Source of the DNA: Posidonia oceanica
Taxonomy: Eukaryota > Streptophyta > Magnoliopsida > Alismatales > Posidoniaceae
NCBI GenBank assembly: GCA_037176725.1
Contig: JAZBRS010000039.1
Location: 26,014,001-26,078,000 of the forward strand
Length of the DNA: 64,000 nucleotides
Direction: 5' to 3'
This document shows, one piece after another, positions 24,257 through 36,099 of the stretch (position 1 is the first letter of the stretch; each line of letters begins with the position of its first letter). The notes beneath the pieces were generated by a model. The model worked only from the letters and a program-made list of their open reading frames with translations, ran no database searches and was not told the DNA's origin. The translations under genes were made by a program, and so were the position numbers.

Positions 24257-25618
24257 CTAATCTTTCAGTTGAAAGTAGTGATCTTCGTTGGACTTGGGCT
24301 CATAACCGAGGCCTTCAGATTTCCTCCGCTCTACTGCTACGATGGGCTCTATGATCCCCTGGCCGTGATGCCCGAGCGGTGTACCCTTTACGTAACCCCA
24401 TATGTGACATACATTCTTGACCATTCGAAAGGGGTTGCTGTGAACGGTCAAGGAGTTGACGCGTTCAAGATCAAGAATGAAGTTAACCAGCTCACATCGA
24501 TTAATGCGATACAAAGCATCGAAAGTTTCCAGGTCAAAAGGGATGGTTTGTGAAGAGACAGGGGAGACTGCCTCGATCCGCTCCTTCTCAAAGTTCTCAG
24601 CCATGACGACAATGACATCATCGCCGTGACGGTACTTTATCATGCGATGGAGGGTCGAGGGAAGGACCTGATGCTTGTGGAGCCAAGGGCACCCAAGTAG
24701 AAAGTTGAAGTTTGGCTTCAAGTCGACGACATAGAATTCTACATCGAATACGACCGGGCCAATGGCAAGAGGAATAATCAGGATCCCTAGAGCATCATGG
24801 TGGGTGTTGTCAAAAGCTATCATTCCTTTCACGGCTGGTGTGATATCCTCAGCTTTGAATCTGAGCTTTGTTGCAATACGCAAGGGGCAGACATTAAGGC
24901 CTGACCCGTTATCAACCAGCGTTAAAGGAATGCGAAAGTTTTTGAACTGAACCGTGACGAACAGGGATTGATTGTGATTAATCCCCATCGGAGGCAGTTC
25001 ATCACTTGTAAAAGAGATGATCTGGGGCTCCGCAATCATCCCTACCATGCTTTCCAAGGCTGAAGGCTCAATAGACTGGGACACACGGGTGGCTTGGAAC
25101 ACGTGAAGAAAAGCTTCGCAGTGTTCGGCAGAGGTGTGGATCAGGTCCCAAATGGAAATGTCGACTTTGACCTTCTTAAATTGGGAAGTTATGTCAGCCA
25201 TAGGTTGGTTTTTCTTGGTAGTAGGAGGGGTAGCTTTGGTAAGCTCTAAAGGGACAGTGACAGGAGATTGGGTAAAAGCCTGGCTTGCTACAGGCTGACT
25301 AGAGGACGGGTCTACTATGGGTTGGCTGGAGGGTGGGGGCATAGCAGGTTCTGGGTAGTTTGGCCTAACTACCGGTGCTGGGGGTCTGTAGACCCTCCCC
25401 GATCGCGTTACTTCTGCACACATTTCTATGGCGTAGCTGTAAGGTACGCGATGGGTGTCCCAAGTTAAATCAATAACCACAGGAGCACGTGCTGCAAGCA
25501 CAGGAGGGGTTACAGGGGCGCCTACTGGATACTGAGGTGAAAGGTAAGGTTGTTGGGGTGGGAAGGAAGGGGTTGGCTGAGGTTTACCTAAAAAATGTAC
25601 AGGGGATCCTAACTGAGG
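24257..25618 (-). pseudogene. Retropepsin-type protease region of element 2
   Basis: It cleaves the polyprotein. Numbered from the Met at 25501, the active-site motif is LVDNGSGLNV with D197 (codon at 24911-24913); the DNGS form instead of DTGS/DSGS is usual for Ogre-like elements. NFLLGCPWLHKH (266-277) is the second conserved segment. Upstream is a Pro-rich tail joined in frame to gag, and downstream is IWGYVKGTPLGHHGQG. TAG at 24257-24259 ends the open stretch after HYFQLKD, but the frame continues beyond it. Confidence 0.88.
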
Positions 25619-28135
25619 CTACCCTAAGAGGTGGAAAGGGGATCTAGGCTGGGCCCTAGCTAGGAGGTATATAGGGGGTTGAGCCCGAGGAAGCACAGTA
25701 GGAGGCGTGAAGGGGCGCTCCGGCCTGGCATGCGGTTAGATCATGTGAACTCCCGACTCAGAGCCGGCAACAGCCGCAAGATAAAGATGCACAAGAAAAG
25801 GCTCAGAGATATCAGAGATAAGATCAGAAGGGTCAATTACAGATGTAGTATGCCTAGAAGGAAAAACAGAGTGAATGCCCGAGGTTCCCGCCCCTCCCAG
25901 ATAAGAGTGCTCCAGTAGAGGTTGGCGGACGATGCCAGAATGAGGGGGAACAGAAGAAAGAGCAGATGCATGAGTGTGTGCATGAGTGGATGCCTCGTGC
26001 GTGTTGATCACAATCGTTCCCGATTCGATCAGGTCCTGAATAGCGTTCCGTAGGGAGTAGCAATTATCCGTCGAGTGCCCGACACTTCGATGGAAATTGC
26101 AAAAGAGGTTCGCCTTAAACCAATGCGGCAAGGGATTTGGGGGCGAGCGAACCTCCGGGAAGTTCAGGAGCGATGCAACCTTTGGCAGGATGGCCATGAG
26201 CAGTTCCATCAGTGGGGCGAACTTCTGCTTCTCAGTGGGTGGCCTTCTTTGCCTTTGGTATGAGCCTTGCTGAACCGGTGCGGCGGGGTAGACCGGTCTA
26301 GCGGTGGTAGTGATCTGTGGTGTGGGTGGATTCCTAGGTGCAGGAGCATACACCATCTGAGCTGGGGCAGGCTGGGATTGTAGGTGAACTGGCGCAGCGG
26401 GAGAATCGACGAATGCAACAGCAGTCTTTGGTGAGTCTTTCTTCTTGGGACGGTTGTTGCTACTGCCGCTATTGTTGTTGTCGTTGGAGGTGCTGCTGTT
26501 GGCACTGTTATTGCTGATCGCGGCCTGCTTAGCGAACGCAGAGAGAGCAGGGAAGTTGCCACTCCGCAAAGAACACTCCACACGTGCTCCAGCTCGGATA
26601 AGTGCTGCAAAAGTAGTGACAGGTTGAATGCTAAGTAGAGCCCTGAGAGATGGCTGCGCCCCCTTGATAACGATCTCAATAGACTCCTCGTCAGAGGGTC
26701 TATCTCGAACCTGTGAAGCAAGGGCGCGCTAGTGGCCGACGTACTCCCCGAACGGCTCGCTATGATTCTACTTGGTTGCGATCAAGTCCGCCCACTTTGG
26801 GACTAGATCGAGGTTGAAGGAGTATTATTCCTGGAACGCTTGACTGAGGTCGTTCCAAGTCTTGATGGCTGACATATCAAGTGACGTGAACCACTTGAGT
26901 GCCGGCCCGGTCAAGCTCTTCAGGAACAGGCAGATCAGCAACCTCTCATCAGCCTAGAGCTGAGTGAGATCACCGCAATACGCCTTCAAGTGTGCTACGG
27001 GACAGCCCCTACCATTATATTTGTCGAAGTCCGGGATTTTAAACTTCGGAGGGAGTACCGCCTCTGGAAAGCAACAGAGGTCCCGAAACTGGTAGGTCTG
27101 GTGCTCAGTACCTTGCACTAGTCGTAGTGCCTTCTCCAAGACGTCCATCCAATTATTGATGGGGTCTGGATTTGCTGCCATAGGAGAGGAATCGGCAGGG
27201 GTAGTGAGCATATACGCCGAATGGGTCGCACCTAAGTGCTCCTTCGGATCTACCAAAGCGTCGCCTGGTGGAGCAACGGGATGGCCGGCGTATCCGTGCA
27301 CTGGAACTGTGTATGCAGGGATGTATGCAGGGTTCTGGGCCTGATGTAAGGGAGGAGGGTAGATGACATGCTGTGCTGTGGTAGGGGTAGGATGCTGGAG
27401 CACCAGTTGCTGCCTAGGCGGGGTGCCAGACAGCGAGCTAGTGGGGTACTGGGCTCCAGCCAGCCCAAAGGACTGGTCAACAGGGGGCGGAGGTGCATGC
27501 TGTGCCATGTGTTGTGCAGAAGGAGGCAGCAAATGAGCCCCCATCGTCGGAACCGTGAGCAGTTGAGACAATGGTCGAGGCAGAGGTGTAGCAGCAAATG
27601 CATGATATGTAGGAACTGGCCTCAAAGGAACCTCAGAAGCGACAGGAGTGAAGGAGGGACGAACCAATAGAGCCATGCCCTGCAGTCTCTAGGCGAGCTC
27701 CATCAGGTGCTGGTACTGTGCCTCAGGCGTCCCTTCAGCGAGAACGCTGAAGTGCAGTGCCGGCGAGGGTTGAGAAGCAAGCAGCACAGACATAGACTGT
27801 CCGGGAGGATCAGGTCCTACGGTAAGAGTCGCAGCAGCAGTAAAAGGGATGTCAATGGTGACGTATCCCTGAGAAGGAGGGGCCAATGGCGTCTCCGGAA
27901 CGCGAGTAATGGTCATCAAGATAGACTCGACGATCGGATCTGGAGGAATGGATGCTTGCCAATGTCTCGGGACAAACTGAGATACCAGAGGCATCAGGGG
28001 AGGAAACCCTGACGTCAGAGGAGGAACAAAGGGGACTGAAGGAGCAACCGGAGGGGCCGAAGCAGAAACACCCTCCGTGACAAGAGTAAAGAGAGGCTCA
28101 CTAACGTACTGGGCCATTGCTGACCTAGAGCGCAT
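25619..28135 (-). pseudogene. Gag of element 2, interrupted by stops
   Basis: This is the capsid protein. A Pro/Gln/Ala-rich N-terminal part starts at the Met at 28135, or more likely at MAQ 18 bp downstream, which is shared with element E. Then comes the gag core (YNGRGCPVAHLKAY, LKSLTGPALKWFTSL, EPFGEYVGH) at about 27020-26700 and a CX2HX4HX4C zinc knuckle (C161, H164, H169, C174 from the Met at 26581). The frame is never shifted. Stops are TAG at 27689, 26954, 26768, 26729 and 25619 and TAA at 26825 and 25736 (lowest coordinate of each codon). Confidence 0.9.
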
Positions 28136-29414
28136 GAGAATAGGGCTGCGATAGGGATGAAGAGGGCGATTCCTAGTAGGAGCTATCGTCGCAAATGCGG
28201 ATAGCTTAGAAGGGGAATGATCGCGAACAAAGGTCGCAACAGGGGTGTCAGAAGGGGACAGTACTCAAGCTCCAGCAAGAGAACTCGCTTACCGATCACT
28301 GCTGACACAAACAGAAGAAAACAGGGATTAGAAACTGAAAGACAGATGCAAATGAGTTAAGTTAGATGGCATGAATGATATGTATGCTTTCTAGCATGCC
28401 CCCTCACCTATCTAGTGTATCCTAGTAGATGATCTACTTCGGGTATCCCCAGGTGTACGGGTCACCGACTCAGGTCAGAAAAAGCAGGTCCCCTGTCGAA
28501 CTCCTAGCCAGAGCTGTGGAAATAACAGGGTGGTGCGTTGGTAGCCCTGACCCCGCCAAAAGCATGGGTAGTACCCTCCAGTAGCACCAACACGACCCCT
28601 GGACAAGGGGGACAGACCAACTGACTTGGGCCACGCCAAAAGCAGTGAAACACGAGGTCGGGACCATCCTTCGTAGACTAGTAGGTGGACTCAGATGAGA
28701 AAAATGCATGCCCTATATGATGCTTATGCAAATGCTTAGAGTTTTTTATCTTGCGCGTTTTATTAACCCAAGGGGGAGCAGGATTGTTTGAAGTCTCTAG
28801 TTGCTCCTAGAAGTTCTTTTTACTTGCCATTTTTAGTTAGCCACAAGGAAAGCAATCAATCTCTACTATCCTAGGCATGGCATGTGCAAAAGGGAAGAAA
28901 ATCAACCAAATATGGTAGGCAAACAACATACAACATTGCAAAAGGCAAGTGCATGGCATGTGCAGGTGTTTGTGAGCATGATAATGAAGGGAAAGCATTC
29001 ATCATGTCAAAAGGCATGTATACAGGGTATGTGCGTGTGTAAAAGAAGCATTCATCATTCAAAAAGCATGTATTGTTGCCAAACAAGTATGTAGACATGC
29101 ATTACGCAAGAAATAAAGCAGTAATAAGCCAATAAGAGAAAGAAGGTAAAGACAGGTAAGCAATAAAGCAGATAAGAGCAGAAGCAAGGAATAAAGCAAG
29201 TAAACAAGCAAACTAGACAGAGCAGAGCAAGACAAAGCAGAAGCCACAGCGAAGCAGACGAGGCAGGTGCAAAACCCAAGCAAAGTAGCCATAAGGTGAC
29301 TTGCTAGGATTTAGCACAGAAGAGCAAGCAAAACAGGCAAAAGAGGCAGACAAAGGCAAGCAAAGATGCAAAAGCGGGCGAGCGAAAAGCCAAAGCGAAA
29401 GCCGGAGTCTAGTG
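28136..29414 (-). other. 5' leader of element 2
   Basis: Untranslated region between primer binding site and gag. No gene is seen. A pyrimidine-rich tract ending in GTCAGCAG (minus strand, about 28310-28330) resembles a 3' splice site. A comparable TTTATTTGTTTTGCAG lies at the same place in element E (about 44404-44425). The part at 28880-29220 is rich in AAGCA/GCATG repeats. Confidence 0.65.
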
Positions 29415-29432
29415 TCCCCAGCGGAGTCACCA
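29415..29432 (-). promoter_or_regulatory. Primer binding site of element 2
   Basis: The minus strand reads TGGTGACTCCGCTGGGGA, one base after the LTR C end (ACTACA). Ogre-type elements use this class of site; as I recall, the primer is tRNA-Arg. Confidence 0.9.
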
Positions 29433-29433
29433 C

Positions 29434-32400
29434 TGTAGTAATCCCGGTGTTCAAATCGTCCATGTACACTACCAAAGCTCGCGTGCACCGATCAGAATTA
29501 GGTTCACTATTAGCGACTGTGTTCGAGAAGGAAGACTTGACTCGGAAACACTTAAATATAGGGAAAAAAGGAAAGAAAAGAAGAAGATAAGACAATTCAG
29601 AGTCGCCACCGTGTCTATTAGGTCGGGAGATAAGGAAAACTAGAGAAATGTGTGAATAATCACGCAAAACCAAGCAAAAGATGCAATGCAAAGCAGTGCA
29701 AGAGAAAAGAGATGCAAATGAATGCAAATGATATGACTGTCTAGGATAAGGGCAATATGGTCATTATGGGCCAAAAGACTGGGCAAGGGCTCTTGTTACG
29801 TGCGAGGAAGGTGTTAGGCAACCCCGACACGCCCAAGAATCGGTCTTTCTAGGCTTACGCTTGCATATGTAGGGAAATGCAGACTTTGAATGCCTAAGTG
29901 CCATGAATGCCTAATTAGATGCTCATAGGTGTGCTCTAAGTGATGGAATGCAATGCAAGGAATTAAACATGCTATCTACATGCTCAGCAACACTGTCTGT
30001 GTTCCGAATCGGGCGAACCCTGATTCGTGAGAACTCCAGGCAGTAAGCATCACTGTCCTATATGCAAATGCAGGCGAAAGAACAAAACATCGGTAAAACC
30101 AAGCAATGTAGGCGACATGCAAGAGAAAACAGCATAAAACACGCAAAACAGTGCGAGAAACAGAAGCAACACACGAAACGGTGCAAAAAAACAAAGTGGG
30201 CATGCAAAACGGTGCAAGAAGCAAAGTCAGCACGCAAAATGGTGCATGAAACAAGATCAGCACGCAAAACGGTGTGAAAAATAAAGCTAGCACGCAAAAT
30301 GGTGCGAGAAACAAAGCAAGCACGCAAAACGGTGCAAGAAACAGAGCTAGCACGCAAAACAGTGCCAAAAGCGAAGTGGGCACACAAAACGGTGCCAAAG
30401 CAAGTGAAATAAACCATCGATAAAGTCATGCAAATGCAGATGCAAAGGGGAAGTGCAAGAGAAGCAAGGAGAAGCAAACAGTGTGAGTGTGAGAACAGAC
30501 ACTACTTAAGGACCCCACATTGTAGGTGTGAAGATCTACAAAGGGGAAAGGATGCAAGTGGAAGGATCACCACTGTTCTGTGACTTGGAGTTCAGGTGGA
30601 CTTACCTTGGAGATTTGAAGCCTGATCTGAGAAGTGCTTGTCTGCATTGGAGTGCGCTCCACTGGAGTTGTCCAGGTAGCTTGGTTGAGAAGATCCGGCG
30701 GTCCGATCAGAAGATATGCAGGCTTCAAGGCAGAAGGGCCAAGAACAAGGGAGAAGAATGGATCTAAGTGTAAAAGAAGTCCTAGGGGAGTGCAAAATAG
30801 GTCCTCCCACGTACATGGGAGTTAGGAGTGCTTAAGTGTGTGCAAAAAGTGCTAAATGCAATGATGTATGGGTGCAATGCATGCAAAAATGCAGAAAAGG
30901 ACCTAAGAATGATGTTTTAGAAAAGTTGAGAGCCTAAATGTAAGTTTTGAAAAAGTGGAGGGACCTAAATGCAAGGATTTTGAAAAGTTAAGGGCTTATA
31001 TGCAAGCTTTTTGAAAACTTGGGGGTCTGAATGCAATTAAAACAAAATGCAGGGTCTAAAATGCAATTTAATAAGGAAAACATGCATTTAAATGAGTTTT
31101 GTAAACATGCAATGGACTTACATGCAATTTTGAAACATGTAGGGGCTAAAATGCAATTTTATAAGGTAAAATGTGCTGAAAAATGAGTTCTGTAAACACA
31201 TAGAGGACCTATGTGCAATTTTGAAACATGCAGGGGCTAAAATGCAATTTTATAAGGTAAAATGTGTTGAACAATGAGTTCTGTAAACATGCAGAGGACC
31301 TATGTGCAATTTTAAAATATGTAGGGGTTAAAATGCAATTTTATAAGGAAAAATATGCCTTTAAATAAGTTCTGTAAACATGCAGAGGTCCTATGTGCAA
31401 TTTTAAGACATGTAGGGGTTAAAATGCAATTTTATAAGGAAAATGCAAGAAAAAAGATGTTGTGCATGCAAATGAAGGACCTAAGTGCAAAAATAAAAAA
31501 AATGGGATAAAAATGCAATGCAGTAAGGAAAAGATAGAAATTAAATGATTTAACAACAGATCAGAGGACTAAATGGCAAATAAAATAAAGATCATAACTA
31601 AAATGCAATTTCATGAGGAAAAAACAGAAGATTAAATGAGATTTATCAACCACAGGACTAACATGCAAAAATAAAAAGCTACTGGACTAGAAAATAAAGA
31701 TCAGAAAACTTATTTGAACTACAGCAGGACCATAATGTAAATAAAATAAACAACAGGACTGGAAATTAAAAAGACAAAAAATTAAATGAACTGGAACTGG
31801 ACTAATATGCAAATAAAATAAATAACTGGGCTGGAATTAAAGAAAAGTGAAAAAGGCTGTAACTGCAGAGGACTAAAAAGTAAATAAAAAAACATGCTGG
31901 GCTGAAACTAAAATAAAGTTAAAGCTTTTACTTAACAGGAGGACTAACATGCAAAATAGCAGATCCTTAGGTTTTTCATGCAATTTCATATGATTTTAAT
32001 TCAAATTTAAATGATTCTTAAACGATGGCAGAACTGGAAAGCAAATAAATAAAAATGCAATTTATGGTAAAATATGCATGCTAAAGAAAAATAACTGCAT
32101 AGTAAACGGAAGAAAAAAAAAACCAGGCACTGTAGCAAAATGCTACCAGTACCCGGAGAGGGAGAGAGGGGATGCTGGAGAGGCGCAGGTGCGGCGACGG
32201 GTTGCTCCTCAGCTGCACGGAGGCTGGAGCGACGACGGCGGGCCGTGACGCGGCCTGAAGATGATCGGAGACGACGACGGAGGTCTGCAGAGTGTTTTGA
32301 AGCAGTCCGGACGATCGACGTGACGTCGGGAGATTCTAAGGGCAAGTTTGTGCTTTGGGAGGCTGCGCGGAGCTTGAACGATCAACGGAGGGGCATTCTG

Positions 32401-35282
32401 CAGACCGGCGCGACGAGGCGAGCTTGGAGCTCACCGGAGAAGACGGGTCAGCAGCGGTGCTGATCCGGCACGAGGAGAAGGGAAACCCCATTCCGAGGGG
32501 AGGAAAAGCAGAAGAAAGGGGAGACTAGTCTATCGGTGAAGAAAAATACCTGATTCACTGGCTGGAACGTCCCCCCGACGCGGGCTGATTCGGCAGAGGT
32601 CGGTGAGGTTCGTCTAGCTGTGCGGGCGTCGTCGGCAGCTCGCAGGCACTTGGATCGACTCCACGTAGTCCTCCAGAGCTTGCTGGATGCTTGGAGCGAA
32701 GCTTTGAAGGCCGGAGGAAGAAGCGGCGATTTTGGGTGCACAGAGGACAGCCGAAGGTGGGGGTGGATGTCTGCTGCTCTCTGGTTCAAGCAGAGGTCGC
32801 CGGTGGACTTCTGGAACCTCAGTGAGTGTGTAGGAAGGCAAAGATTGGTCTAAGGGGGCTTGAGGAAGGAGATTGCTGATATGGTGTTTTCAGGCAGAAA
32901 ATTGGGATGACTGTTTGTAGTGGTGGGTTTGATCTGTGGTGAAAACTGAGGATGATGCTTAGGTGGGTTGGAAAGGTGATGTTCTGGTGGATTAGAGGGT
33001 GGAGTTTGGGACGGAATGGAGGCCTGTGGTGTCGGGAATTTTGGAGAAGGGGTGGTGTTGGGTGTTGGAAAGGATTTCAGGGTGTTCGGGGGTGATTCTG
33101 GGTTGGAAATGGCTGTGGAATGAAGGGGGAGGATTGCTGGAAGATAGGGTAGATTTGGGGGATGGATTTGGAGTGATTTGCTGGGCTGTGAAGGCTCTGG
33201 ATTAGTGGAAAGGAAGAGGAGGAAGAGATCTGATCTGGGGCAGAGGAAGAAGGAGGAGAATGCAGGAGGCTCTTGCTCTTAAGACACTCTCTCTCAGGGG
33301 GGCCAAAGGTGCGGAAGGAAGGGCGAGAACTGAGGCTTTAACAGGGGCTGGAATTCGAATGCTAGCGTGGGCTGTGGTTTAAAACCATCGGCACGAGCAC
33401 GGGAGCTGGATTGGAAGGGCGGTCGGCGAGGAGACGGGCAGTAAATGTCCCCGGAGAAGCCGCTGAGAGAAGAGAGGGGAAGGGCGAGCTGTAGGTGGAT
33501 TGGATGGCGAGGGAGAAGTTGAATTCAAATGGGTGGGGGGAAGGCTGTGTAGCTCGCGGGAGAGAAGAAGAAATCTGAAAAAGAAGGAAGAGGAAGAAGG
33601 AGGGAAGGGTGGAGAAGGGGAAGTGTTGGCCGTGGGCTGGGCCTGGCTCGGGAGAAGAAAAAAGAAAGAAAAAATAAAAGAAGGAAGGAGAGAGAGGAGG
33701 CCAACGAGCCGGACCAGAGGGGAAAAAGAAATAAAAAGAAACGAAGAAGAAAGAAAGAAGGGGAAGGAAGGAAAAAAAAGAAGAAAATTGAAATAAAAAT
33801 AGAATAAAAAGATGAAAAGTTTTGAAAACAATTTAAAGTGGTTGTTTTTAAGTTAGGACTTTTAATTAGGTTTTTAAAGATTGTTTTTAAATTAATTAGG
33901 GTTAGAAGGAGTTTTAATCTTTGATTTAAGTTTTTATAATTTAAGTTTTCTTTAATTTGTTTTTTGATTTTGTTTCAAATGTTTGCTAAGTTCTTTAATT
34001 GTTTTTTAGTTAAGTTTTTCTTGTTAAGTTGGGATTTTTAATTAGGCTTTTTAATGGATTGCTTTTTAATTAGTTAGGATGAGTTTTAGTTTTTTTATTT
34101 TAGTTTTTAGGATTTTCTTTAAGTTTTCTTTAATTTGTTTTTGATTTTGTTTCAAATGTTTGTTAAGTTTTTTAATTGCTTTTAAGTTATGTTTTCCTTG
34201 TTAAGTTTTTTAATTAAGTGTTTTTAAATTGTTTCAAGTTTTTTTGATTGTTTCTTTTAGATTTGTTACTTGTTTTTTAATTATTTATCTTAGGGTTTCT
34301 TAATTGCTTCTTTTCCCTTTTTCCTTTTTACTAGGTTTTGTTTTATGTTATTTTTAAAAGGGCCTTTGCTTTTTTGTTTGTTTTGATTACATTTTTGGTT
34401 TTTTTGTTTGTCTTTTAATAGCATTTTCTTTTGTTTGTTTTGTATTTTTTAGATTGCATTCTTAGTTTCCCTTTTTAGTTGGATTTAGTGAGGTTTTTTG
34501 TTTTTAATTGTTTGTTTAAGTTTTTAATTATTTCTTTTTAGGGTTTTGATTTCTTCTTTTGTTTTCCTCTTTTAATTATAGTTTTTAAAGATTTTTGAAG
34601 ATTTAATGGAAGAAAGGAAAAGAAAAAGAAAAGGAAGAAGAGAAGGAAGAAATGGAGGAGGAAAGAAGAAAGAGAGGAGAGGGAGGAAAATAAATATCAG
34701 AAAATCAAGAGATAAGCTAAAAATAAAATAAAAATACAAATAAGCTACAGAAGAGAGAGATGCACAAGGTGGGCCCATTGCCAGGCAAGGAAAGGAGAGA
34801 AAAGGGAGTGAAAAGAAGGAGAATAAGAAGGAGAGAGAGAGGAGAGAGAAAAGAATAATTTAGGAGAGAGAAAAGGATAATTTGGGGAAATGAAGGGGTT
34901 AGAGGTTTGGAAAAGAGGTGAAATTTGGTGAGTGTGTGGCCTAAGGTCTCTAGTGTTGGACCTAGGATTTGGATTTGGGTTTTGGAAGGGTTTTGAGGTG
35001 TAGAAAAAAGGTAGTTTTACCTAGGTTTTCTTGGGTTTTTGGGACTGGTTTTGGTTTGAAATTTTAAGGGCTTTTTGTTGGGTTTTCTAAGTTAGGAAGG
35101 GTGAGTTTTCTTATGATTTTTGGCTAGTTCTTGGGCTCGGGAAGTGGGTGTGATTCTAGGTTAGGTTTGGGCTTGATTTGAAGAGAAAGATGAAGAGAAA
35201 GGTGTAGGTTTGGACCTAGATTTGGTTTCAGAAGCCATCAGAAGATTCCATTGATTCAGCTTGTCAAAATGGGGTGTCAACA
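29434..35282 (-). repeat. LTR C: 5' LTR of element 2 (5849 bp)
   Basis: Its termini are TGTTGACACCCC (35282) and GGATTACTACA (29434). It is followed by the CTATC duplication and preceded internally by the primer binding site. It shares the internal layout of LTR A: 30-bp repeats (30150-30400), ~91-bp degenerate units (31130-31440), purine tract (33500-33790) and T-rich tract (33840-34570). It lacks 253 bp present in LTR A at 3605-3857; the junction is at about 30584. Confidence 0.95.
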
Positions 35283-35287
35283 CTATC
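35283..35287. repeat. Target site duplication CTATC, right copy
   Basis: It matches 2454-2458. Joining the two sides restores an ordinary array unit like the one at 2142-2166. Confidence 0.9.
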
Positions 35288-35590
35288 ACTCATGAATTGT
35301 GCTTCCTGTTGATAGGACCGTAGACTATTGCTTCCGGTTGATAGGTCCGTAAACTATCGCTTCTGGTTGATAGGACCGTAAACTATAGCTCTCCGGCTGA
35401 TATCCGAAACTATCCTGCACAATCATGTTTTACGGCTGATATCTAGTAACTATCACTCACAACTGCACCCTCCGGTTGATAGGACTGTAAACTATCGCTT
35501 CCAGTTGATAGGACCATAAACTATCGCTTCCGGTTGATAGGACCGTAAACTATCACCTCCCGGCCGATAAGTCCGATATCTTATCACCTC
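35288..35590 (+). repeat. GATA...TATC hairpin array of element 1, right part
   Basis: Continuation of 1916-2458: repeats of GATAGGACCGTAAACTATC with CGCTTCCGGTT spacers, ending with a GCCGATAAGTCCGATATC unit of the 39-bp type (about 35560-35587). Confidence 0.9.
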
Positions 35591-36085
35591 CTTCGCGCGA
35601 TTTTGTTCCAGGAAGACAAAGTCCCGCATCTCCCCGCGATAGGAGAGGATGCCCATCTCCCTTCGCGCTTCTTTTTGCTTGCTTGCTTTCCCAGGTGGGG
35701 ACAGGCTGCCCTTTTCTTTCTCGCCTTGTCGTGCAAGTTTGGACTAGCTGCCAAATTTTTGCGCTACATTGCAGTTTCTCTTTTAGCATTCCTTTTGCAT
35801 CAATTCTGCACTTCCTTTTCTAACATTGCATGCTAGTCTAACATCATCAACATCATTTGTACTGCATCAGCACTCACATCTGTACTAACTTTTGCACTAA
35901 CATCTGCATTGCATACATTGCATTCCATCCATCTGCACCTGCATGTTGCATTGCCACAACGAGCTAGGACGTTCGGTGCATCCGCCGAATAAGTGACTCA
36001 TGCCAATAGCAATTCTCTGCTCCCGTCAGTCAGATGGGGTGTCTTGTCAACCCTGAGCAGCGGCCTCACTTCGCTTGACCTCACT
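35591..36085 (+). other. 3' untranslated region of element 1
   Basis: Non-coding and homologous in reverse to 8600-9104 and 15710-16234. CATTGCAT-rich sequence (35820-35950) is followed by the conserved block before the purine tract. ATGGGGTGTC at 36034-36043 pairs with GACACCCCAT at 36104-36113 in the LTR, and GTCA at 36029-36032 pairs with TGAC at 36116-36119. Confidence 0.75.
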
Positions 36086-36099
36086 CAGGGAGGGGCATC
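36086..36099 (+). promoter_or_regulatory. Polypurine tract of element 1
   Basis: CAGGGAGGGGCATC immediately before LTR D (TGTTGACACCCC). Confidence 0.92.
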
